A DNA stretch of 22,911 nucleotides from an uncultured Bacillus sp. (GTDB lineage: Bacteria; Bacillota; Bacilli; Bacillales_B; DSM-18226), in contig NZ_CAMLDX010000055.1 in assembly GCF_946478885.1 (NCBI RefSeq), positions 1 to 22,911 of the forward strand, written 5' to 3'. Under the pieces are notes generated by a model. The model saw nothing but the letters and a program-made list of their open reading frames with translations. It had not been told where the DNA came from and searched no databases. Of this stretch, positions 16,448 through 22,911 are shown one piece after another. Position 1 is the stretch's first letter. Each line of letters starts with the position of its first letter. The translations under genes were made by a program, and so were the position numbers.

Positions 16448-16910
16448 TTATTCATTTTCACTTTCTGTGTTCACAGTACCTGCCGCTTCTTCATCTACGG
16501 TACCTGCAGCACGGTTATTTTTTAAATCAAAATACGTATCCAGTACTCTGCGGCCGATTTTTAAGTTTGAGCGATTATCTGTTCCGCCTGTATAAGCCCA
16601 CGGGACCATAACCGCCATCGCGATTTCTGGATTATTTGACGGTGCACATAGCCGACAAGACTAAGGTTCATCACTGGGGCCATACGATAATTTGTCAACG
16701 GACCGTCATAGAAAGCCTGAGCAGTTCCTGTCTTCCCGGCAGGAGAATAAGGCTTCCCACCAAAAAAGCTATACGCTGTCCCGCCTTGTTCCTGCATAAC
16801 TTTTTTAAAGTCAAGTTGAACATTTTCAATCTAATTATCTTCTAAATACAAACGATTTAACACTTTAGGTTGAACCGATTGTATGATCGGTCCGAGAGGT
16901 TCTATGATCT
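16448..16910 (-). pseudogene. 3' remnant of a second pbpA-like penicillin-binding protein gene
   Basis: The minus strand encodes the last roughly 150 residues of a protein closely matching the intact pbpA at 21498: it includes the KTG box (SPAGKTGTAQAFYDGPL) and the conserved MAPVMNLSLVGY. Over the 50-residue block starting MQEQGG, 42 residues are identical to the intact copy. It is dead: an in-frame TAG at 16831-16833 replaces a tryptophan codon, an extra TG pair near 16646-16649 shifts the frame, and the N-terminal three quarters, with SxxK and SxN, are missing. After the shift the frame resumes as APSNNPEIAMAVMVPWAYTG to a TAA at 16448. Homology stops near 16910. Confidence 0.9.
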
Positions 16911-16918
16911 AAAATTAA

Positions 16919-17261
16919 TGGCTATTTTAAATGACGCATAATATTAGTATAATTAGTATACTTTTGTATACCTCACTTATTATTAGAGAATACTTTCAAC
17001 TATTTGAAAAAGATGTTTTTATACCTTTCTTACCAAATTACACTATGAATACTAATATGTTTAGAAAAGGAAATTTTTCATGAGAATACATGTATAATAA
17101 GCTTTATAGCTATTATTTAAACAAAAAAAGAACAATTTATAAAAGATGTTACCAAAATATATGAAGTACTGCAGATACAAATGTTTCCAGAAAAAATTAA
17201 ACAACCTAAGTCCAATTGAATATGGAACTAAGGCTGTTTAATAACTTTTAATAAATAGCCA
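16919..17261 (+). mobile_element. Internally deleted IS3-family element
   Basis: Ends TGGCTATTT (16919-16927) and AAATAGCCA (17253-17261) form 9-bp perfect inverted repeats with the 5'-TG...CA-3' rule of IS3 elements. Just inside the right end, plus-strand codons to a TAA at 17239-17241 read QKKLNNLSPIEYGTKAV, the characteristic C-terminus of IS3/IS150 OrfB transposases; YYLNKKR at about 17111-17131 is the preceding block, shifted out of frame by inserted bases. Most of the transposase is gone. No target duplication is visible. Confidence 0.65.
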
Positions 17262-17457
17262 TCTTTACATAAATCTCTACTTGGCAGAACTAAGTACACA
17301 ATAGCAAAGTCAACTATTAGGTACTTTAAAATTGATCTTTTTTAATACTATCGAATTTAAAGAATTAACTTTTCCAAATTTCAGAACATATTTATAGGCT
17401 AAAATTACAATAATGATTTACTAATAAATAATACCAAAACCTTATTAAACTAATTAT

Positions 17458-17904
17458 TTATTGATAATATTTAATAAATACAGAGGGAAAGGCTCTCGTA
17501 GTACCCCCTACAGTTATTGTGGCCCCAACTGACGCAGTCACAGGGTTCCAATTGCGCGAATCAAAGTTACTTAGATAAAAATACTTTGTGGGAGTTCGAT
17601 TTGAAAAATAACCTGAGTAATTTTCTTTACTGATTATACCATAACCATCACCTACATTAAACTGTGTATAATTCATTTGCGGGCAACTACCATTACTTTC
17701 TAAATAAGCATCAACAGTGGTAGCTGTACTTGAATAAGAATAATAATCCGTTACCGCTCTCACTTGACAACCTGAGTATCCACTTACACTCAACCAAGGA
17801 CCATAGTTGGCTGCTTCAGCCTTACTTGAAACAGTAAAAAAACCTCCAATAATAGTTACAATGAACATGAACATAGCCAAAAAATTTTTTGTGAATTTCG
17901 ACAT
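17458..17904 (-). CDS. Unrecognised small secreted protein
   Basis: A 148-residue precursor with a classic signal peptide: SKFTK, a hydrophobic core (about 8-24) and a likely cut after AEA at residue 31, giving a mature protein of about 117 residues. The mature part is rich in Tyr, Ser, Thr and Asn, has almost no predicted helix, and carries exactly two cysteines (C46, C74), suited to one disulfide. Alternating strands (ATTVDAYLESNG, KYFYLSNF, ATITVGGTTRAF) suggest a small beta-sandwich. There is no lipobox, anchor or catalytic motif I recognise. AAGGAGTGG fixes the ATG and a good promoter lies upstream, so it is probably expressed. It is the only intact gene among IS remnants between two pbpA copies. 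An antimicrobial or envelope-binding role is possible but unproven. Confidence 0.75.
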   Translation of the reverse strand: MSKFTKNFLAMFMFIVTIIGGFFTVSSKAEAANYGPWLSVSGYSGCQVRAVTDYYSYSSTATTVDAYLESNGSCPQMNYTQFNVGDGYGIISKENYSGYFSNRTPTKYFYLSNFDSRNWNPVTASVGATITVGGTTRAFPSVFIKYYQ

Positions 17905-17934
17905 AAAACCACTCCTTTTTAATTAAAAATACTT

Positions 17935-17963
17935 ATTCTACCAAAAAAGTGGAATAGTTCCAA
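17935..17963 (-). promoter_or_regulatory. Promoter with embedded palindrome for the secreted protein
   Basis: On the minus strand TTGGAA (17963-17958) and TAGAAT (17940-17935) are 17 bases apart. The perfect inverted repeat TGGAA-CTA-TTCCA (17962-17950) overlaps the -35 box and spacer, a position where a bound repressor would block RNA polymerase. Confidence 0.55.
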
Positions 17964-18012
17964 TGAAAAAATTAATAATTTCAATAATATTATTTATTCG
18001 AACTTTCCAGAT

Positions 18013-18858
18013 TTAAATCAACAAATAAGCTTTGATATAATTGGGAAGGCTGGTGATCCATTGCTGAGGTTGGCTTTTGATGAGTTTTTTGATTTTCTTG
18101 TTTGTCTTTTTTAGGCTATCTTCAATAAGTTCAATTAATTGCTGTAAGGCTACAGCCCAACCTTGTTCAAATACTTCGTCAAAAAGTTCATAAAAAAATA
18201 CGCCTAATGTATCCTGTCCGTGTTGCAGCATTTCTGCCATGACAGGATGGTATAGCGGACAATTACAATGGTTGTGTGGCTAATCAGTAAATCATAAGAC
18301 ATCCCTTGAAATTCCTCTTGCAGACGTAATAGTGATTTTGTCGTTTTAAAAAGGTCTCAATATCCAAATGCATGCTATAGATCTGTACAATTTCCTGTTT
18401 AGAAAGAGTGCAATTGGTATTCAAAATCGAAATAAAAAGAATGAATAGCTTGCGATTCTCAGCACTTCACTTGAACACTGTTAGCCATCGTTATGTGAAT
18501 GGATCACAAAATTCCTTTCTTGCTTTGTGAGGATTTCTTTGAACTCAGTATTGAGAAATTGAAAGGCATAAATGTAGCGCCGTCAGACCAACTAAAAGTG
18601 AGCATATAAAACTCTATAAAAATGTTTGGTTAAAGAAGAATGATCTGTACAATGAGCCCGTAGCTCCACTTTTTTATTCGATTTCGATTTCGATCATACA
18701 TGGAATCGTCAAGATCAAAACTTTTGGTCGATTTTAATCGGTAAGAACACTGACTTTTTGAATGGTACTAGCACTATAAAAATGTTAATAAGCGACGCCA
18801 AGCAAACTCCTAATGATTTAGGGAACGATAAATAGTATCTTTAGATTCCCTTTCTTAC
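18013..18858 (-). pseudogene. Decayed IS4-family transposase
   Basis: Successive minus-strand fragments in changing frames give a degraded IS4-type DDE transposase: KDTIYRSLNH...FAWRRLLTFL, DDSMYDRNRNR with KVELRAH, MLTFSWSDGATFMPFNFSIL, AENRKLFILFISILNTNC, IYSMHLDIETF, KTTKSLLRLQEEFQGMSYDL, and the C-terminal MAEMLQHGQDTLGVFFYELFD to the stop at 18013. Pieces of the metal-binding regions are seen around DDSMYD and IETF. At least four frameshifts and several stops rule out activity. The start and the element's ends are not identifiable. Confidence 0.75.
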
Positions 18859-19163
18859 TTTGTATTTGTAAGTGGGTAAACTAGCTTATATGATGAAAAA
18901 TGAAACAAAAGACAAGTTTAAATAAATATGCAGCTGTATATCCTAATTACTTACTTTATAATACCGGTATTTCGTAAGTGTTTAGTCACTTCTAACTCAC
19001 GGAATATCAAATTCACTATACCAAAGAATAAGGTATTTTTTGTATATGTTAAGCATTTTGTCAAGGAACATACCAAATAGTTGAAACAATATACAGGCTA
19101 AGTATTCCACTTACTTATTTAGGTGCAAATTTTGAGTTATTTAATATAAATAATTCAACAATA
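18859..19163. other. AT-rich spacer between two IS relics
   Basis: About 300 bases without a supportable reading frame, ribosome site or strong repeat. It may be the eroded 5' part of the IS4 element plus older sequence. Confidence 0.4.
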
Positions 19164-19169
19164 TTATAT
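19164..19169. repeat. Target site duplication, left copy
   Basis: TTATAT directly precedes the left terminal repeat of the IS1634-type element; the identical right copy is at 21105-21110. The sequence is AT-only, so chance identity is possible but unlikely at both exact edges. Confidence 0.7.
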
Positions 19170-21104
19170 CCCACATTCCGCACCTGGGAGGCAAACTACT
19201 GCCTTTTTTCCTATGTATATTTTTTTGAAAGGTAGTTCGTGTTTCTTCCCTTTTATCATCGACTTTATTCTTGTTTATTCTCTTTTTTTCGACATGTATC
19301 ATCGATAGATCTCCCGTTTTTGCTTAATTCACTACTTTTTCTTCTTCGTTCGACAAATAGATAGAAAGATTATAGCCTGCTCACCGATGTTATCCGGAAG
19401 GTAGCGTAGCGTCTGTCTGTTTTGCCGGATGTAAATGATCTTAATTTCTTGGAGCTCTTTTAGTAATACTTGTCCTGTAGGTCGGAAAAGCTTGCGATTC
19501 CCAGCTAAAACTAGAGGCTCTTCTTCCTGCTTCATGTTTTCTCTTACCCGATGTTCAAGAATCCCGTAAATTAAGAGTGCCATGATAAAGACGATTCCTA
19601 ATGCTTCAATCCGGCTCGGTTTTTTTAAGAAGAAGCCATCAATCATTTGGGAGCTTTTTAAAAGTCGAAACCGTGTTTCGGCTGCTTCTTGCCCTTTGTA
19701 GGTCTGGAGGACGTCTAAATCAGATATCTCTTCTTTATCTAGTTTATCGGTGATCAAGATAAACGTGCTCATTTTACGTTTCTTTTCTTCAATCGCTTCT
19801 CCGTTTTCCTTCAGGTATTGAAGATAGGAGCGATACACCGTAATAACGGTTGGGGTTTCTCCTTTTTTGGGTCGCCCTCTATTTGTTCGTTTTTCCATTT
19901 GTTCTTCGTTGAATCGTGCATGAATAGTGAAAGTAATGACTTTTATGGGCATTTTGAAACGCTTCCCAGGCTTCTTCGGCATCGCTTTCACAGTGATAGG
20001 TGGTCTTTTCAAATTTCTCAATCGCTTTTTCGAGTAACGTCTGTTCTTTTCTCAAGTTACGTTGGAGGGTTTGCCCTTTTTGTTCATTCAATTTGTCAGA
20101 ATAGACCACAACGAAACTATAGGGATATTCATCCAAATTCTCAGTAAAGGACTGGATCCTATAGGAAGCCGCCTTTTTTTCGGCTTTAACTGTCCGACTT
20201 CTTGCCATTCTCCATTTCAAGCTTTTTCTTTTAATTCATGACTTAATTTGAAGGTTCCGGGAAGCCGTGAATTAAAGTAGAGATCTCCTCTTATTTCACG
20301 TAAATTATCCGTTGTAATCAGGGCCGAATCAGCTTGATAAATCAGTTGATCCCATTCTTCTTTGGAAAGCACCTCACGAAGCTTTTGAATGAATGTGGAA
20401 TTCCAGCTCTTATCGTCGGTATTTCCGTTTTCTATATTCACTAAGACAGGGATTCGTTCGGGTGTAACGCTCATACCAAGAACCATTTGTTTTAAATCGG
20501 GGCGGTGCGGTTTACTGTACCCGTAAGTGATGTCTAGTTCCTCCGTTGTCTCTTCTGAGGCATCGTTTGTTTTCTTATATTCCCCATAGACTGAATAGGA
20601 GGTCGTATCATTATGAAGCCTGCCCAGTGGGAATCCAAGCTTACGACAAGTAAAGACGGATAACGTCGAATAGACCTTCCATGGGGTGGCCTCATGCAAG
20701 GCATCGAGTGCACACCCTATAGAATACTCGTTTAAATCCTCCGCTTTTACATGAGACCCAAACAACATCTCCACATCTTGTTCTTTAAAAAAGTGATGAA
20801 TATGGTAAAGGAGTTCCCGATCACAAAGAATATTGATGACTAAAGCTTTTATTCGAGTGCCTGGTGATGGATGACATCGATCTTTGTCCCAGACAAGTTG
20901 TTCATTGATGGTTTCTTCGAAGCCGATTTCATCGCAGATCGCCAAAATTAACTGCGACGGTCCAGAAGAAAGGGTTAAGATTTGATCCGTTTGTTTCATC
21001 AAATTCCTCCTCGCTTTTTCATTCATTAAGAATGGTTTCGAGAAAAGAAAGAAAAAACCTGCATTAAATTCAATTTTTTTGACTTAGGACCTGCGGAATA
21101 TGGG
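19170..21104 (-). mobile_element. IS1634-family insertion sequence (IS4 superfamily)
   Basis: Terminal repeats CCCACATTCCGCA (19170-19182) and, inverted, TGCGGAATATGGG (21092-21104) match at 12 of 13 positions. The element is 1935 bases, typical for IS1634-type elements with one long transposase gene on the minus strand. It is flanked by the 6-bp duplication TTATAT. Its ends are intact, while its transposase is frameshifted, so it could move only with help from another copy. Confidence 0.85.
19332..20999 (-). pseudogene. IS1634-family transposase, broken by two frameshifts
   Basis: A DDE transposase of about 555 residues split over three frames. Part 1 (20999-20217) ends at a TGA after HELKEKA and has the first aspartate region LHNDTTSYSVYGEY and the second YQADSALITTDNL. 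Part 2 continues in another frame from about 20220 (EKKAASYRIQSF). A second shift near 19935 leads to part 3, with RGRPKKGETP, the glutamate motif YKGQEAAETRFRLLKS and MIDGFFLKKPSRIEAL, ending at 19332. The start at 20999 follows GAGGAGGAA by about six bases. IS1634 enzymes are not known to need frameshifting, and two shifts fit mutation (or sequencing error). Confidence 0.85.
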
Positions 21105-21110
21105 TTATAT
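21105..21110. repeat. Target site duplication, right copy
   Basis: TTATAT immediately follows the right terminal repeat and equals the left copy at 19164-19169. Confidence 0.7.
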
Positions 21111-21497
21111 GATTGAATATTTATTTCACATCGTGTTTCAATTATTAACAAGACTCTTCCAAAAATAAAACTTCATAACAAAACATAATCGGAGAAAGCC
21201 AAAGAACCATCTCCCAACCAATTACTCATGAATTATTGGAAGCTAAAAATGGAAAAGAAGAATAGACTCCTTTTCCATTTTGCAAATAGTCCCTTTATGA
21301 GAGTTTTCTGCAAGAAGAACTTTAACGAAGTTTCGTTCGCATCATTAGAAATCAAACGTTTAAGCCGGACAAACAGAGTAGAGCAATAGTTACGTAAAAT
21401 CAATAGGATGTAGATCGTAGTGTAACAAAGAGTCTTAAACTAACAGCATTGGTTAGTTAATTTCATTCCTACCTATCCATATAATCTATGCATTTTA
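21111..21497. other. Spacer between the IS and pbpA
   Basis: AT-rich sequence without a supportable gene. It holds a 12-bp hairpin at 21246-21281 (listed separately) and the palindrome AACGAA-GT-TTCGTT at 21324-21337. It lacks the TCCTGCC-type terminator that follows the pbpA remnant, which agrees with that terminator having stayed with the other copy. Confidence 0.5.
21246..21281 (-). terminator. Probable pbpA terminator
   Basis: AAAATGGAAAAG and CTTTTCCATTTT form a perfect 12-bp AT-rich stem around a 12-base loop. On the minus strand it lies about 215 bases after the pbpA stop and the stem runs into TTTTT. Confidence 0.5.
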
Positions 21498-22911
21498 TTA
21501 TTGTTCGACTTCTTCACTCTTCGCCATATCCGGATTTTCAGTTGTTCCATTTTCACGCTGAGTTTTTAAATCAAAATACGCAGTCATTACTCTTCTACCA
21601 ATTTCTAAGTTTGCATGATTGTCTACCGCACCTGTGTACGCCCACGGAACAAGAACCGCCATAGCAATTTCCGGGTTATCCGACGGGGCGTATCCGACAA
21701 GGCTTAGGTTCATGACCGGAGCCATGCGGGAGCTGGTCAACGGACCGTCATAAAAGGCCTCTGCTGTTCCGGTTTTCCCGGCCGGAGAATACCCTGCATT
21801 ACCAAAGAAGCCATAGGCTGTACCGCCTGATTCCTGCATGACTTTTGTAAAACCGAGCTGTACCCGTTCCAGCCAGCCCTTCTCTAAATCTAATCGATTC
21901 AATACCTTCGGCTGAATTTCCGCTACAATCGGACCGAGCTTATTATCCAGCTGCGGTTCGCGTATTTCCTTGACCATATGCGGTTCCATGCGGCTGCCTC
22001 CATTGGCGATTGTGGAGACATACTGGGCCAGTTGCAGCGTCGAATACGTATCAAACTGGCCAATCGCAAGGTCAAGCATTGACCCTAGATAGACTATTTT
22101 CCCCTTTGCCCCTGTCTGTTCATTCGGCAAATCAATTCCCGTCCGCACACCGAGGCCAAACTGGGCAAAATGCTGACGGAACGTATCAAAGCCTTCCTTC
22201 TTCAACGGCAGGGAACCACCCGGGATGTACCGGCCGCCGCCGATCTTGATGGCCGTATTGAACATATAGACGTTTGACGATACCTTTAACGCATTAATAT
22301 CATTGATCGGGCCGAAATTTTTCCAGGAAGATTTCTTCGGTGTATCGGCAATAATCATTGGCGCATCATTGAATACGGTTTTCGGCGTAATCGCCCCCGT
22401 CTGATAGCCGGTCAGAATCGTCGCGCCCTTAACAGCTGAACCGACACTATACGTAGTCGTAAAAGTACCAAGGGCATCATCCTGCATTTCAGTCTTTCCT
22501 GTTTCGCTGTTTCTGACAAGCCGTTTGCCGGCCAATGCTTTTATTTCTCCGGTATTCGGGTCCATCAGCACCACATAGGCGCGATCCAAGAGCCCTGTTC
22601 CCGGATACTGTTTCGCTTTCGAAAGCTCTTCTTGAATGATCTGTTCAACAGCTACCTGGAGATCCATATCCATGCTCAGAATCAGATCTTTTCCCCGTTT
22701 GCCTTCCGCAATCGTTTCACTGCTGATGATGTTGCCGGCCTTATCAGTTTTATTCTTGACCTTGGCCTTTTGACCGTGGAGGACATCTTCATATTGCTTT
22801 TCTAAATAGCTCGTTCCGACCCGATCGTTGCGGCTGTATCCCTTTGATAAGTAATTGTCGATTTCCTCTGCGGGAAGCCCCTTATCCGAGGTCGTCACCC
22901 CGCCAAGCACC
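21498..22911 (-). CDS. pbpA: Class B penicillin-binding protein (PbpA/PBP2A type), 5' end outside the window
   Basis: At least 470 C-terminal residues of a DD-transpeptidase that cross-links peptidoglycan outside the membrane; B. subtilis PbpA is involved in cell elongation and spore outgrowth. All three penicillin-binding motifs are visible: SAVK with the acylated serine (fragment residue 158), SSN (210-212) and KTG (378-380). The N-terminal membrane anchor and first part of the dimerisation domain lie beyond the right edge; B. subtilis PbpA is about 716 residues. The last 20 residues form a charged tail. Position upstream of pst matches B. subtilis, but about 5 kb of IS-rich sequence now separates them. 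Confidence 0.95.
   Translation of the reverse strand, partial: VLGGVTTSDKGLPAEEIDNYLSKGYSRNDRVGTSYLEKQYEDVLHGQKAKVKNKTDKAGNIISSETIAEGKRGKDLILSMDMDLQVAVEQIIQEELSKAKQYPGTGLLDRAYVVLMDPNTGEIKALAGKRLVRNSETGKTEMQDDALGTFTTTYSVGSAVKGATILTGYQTGAITPKTVFNDAPMIIADTPKKSSWKNFGPINDINALKVSSNVYMFNTAIKIGGGRYIPGGSLPLKKEGFDTFRQHFAQFGLGVRTGIDLPNEQTGAKGKIVYLGSMLDLAIGQFDTYSTLQLAQYVSTIANGGSRMEPHMVKEIREPQLDNKLGPIVAEIQPKVLNRLDLEKGWLERVQLGFTKVMQESGGTAYGFFGNAGYSPAGKTGTAEAFYDGPLTSSRMAPVMNLSLVGYAPSDNPEIAMAVLVPWAYTGAVDNHANLEIGRRVMTAYFDLKTQRENGTTENPDMAKSEEVEQ

Noticed and set aside
17458..17904. Lipoprotein or sortase-anchored reading of the secreted protein
   Set aside because: No cysteine follows the signal peptide directly and there is no LPxTG or C-terminal hydrophobic tail.
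19935..20220. Programmed frameshifting in the IS1634 transposase
   Set aside because: This family normally has one continuous gene, there are two shifts, and no slippery heptamer with a downstream structure stands out.
16448..22911. A single pbpA gene split by an IS insertion
   Set aside because: The intact copy already contains the C-terminal region found in the remnant, and the two differ in sequence, so they are two genes.

Overview
The window looks like chromosome of a low-to-moderate GC member of the Bacillaceae. Gene content and order follow the Bacillus subtilis yqg region (yqgX, yqgW, yqgV, yqgU, yqgT, glcK, yqgQ, yqgP/gluP, yqgO, yqgN, rpmG, pst, pbpA), and Shine-Dalgarno sites are strong AAAGGAGG types. 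The species cannot be named from the sequence. Almost all genes lie on the minus strand; only yqgW and a yqzD-like gene are intact on the plus strand.

Layout, left to right. 1-1670: terminators, the metallo-beta-lactamase-fold hydrolase YqgX, plus-strand YqgW with a good sigma-A promoter, and YqgV. 1692-5619: lipoprotein YqgU, LysM-M14 peptidoglycan endopeptidase YqgT, glucokinase GlcK and YqgQ, with a promoter and an upstream terminator for the yqgQ-glcK unit. 5752-7648: a dead TetR-like fragment, a rhomboid protease without the C-terminal TPR part of B. subtilis YqgP, and a gene-free, base-paired segment. 7665-10588: a YqgO-like protein, L-lactate dehydrogenase, a DUF92 membrane protein translationally coupled to 5-formyltetrahydrofolate cyclo-ligase, and ribosomal protein L33. 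10628-11485: the yqzD-like gene, flanked by a direct repeat and a 106-bp imperfect palindrome.

11505-16125 is a complete phosphate-uptake operon, pstS-pstC-pstA-pstB-phoU, read leftward. Its upstream region carries TTTACA-type PhoP boxes in exact 11-bp register, so phosphate starvation should switch it on. A perfect 13-bp stem-loop between pstS and pstC probably sets binding protein above permease.

16141-21497 is a disturbed accessory segment. A structured non-coding stretch and a terminator are followed by the decayed 3' end of a second pbpA-like gene. Next come a deleted IS3-type element, one intact gene for an unrecognised secreted protein with its own promoter and palindrome, a heavily decayed IS4-type transposase, and an IS1634-type element with recognisable terminal repeats and a 6-bp target duplication but a transposase broken by two frameshifts. 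Beyond it lies the good pbpA copy (class B penicillin-binding protein), cut by the right window edge. The likely history is a diverged tandem pbpA pair whose downstream member lost its 5' part while IS elements and one cargo gene accumulated between the copies. The best candidates for undescribed biology are the secreted protein and the two structured non-coding segments.
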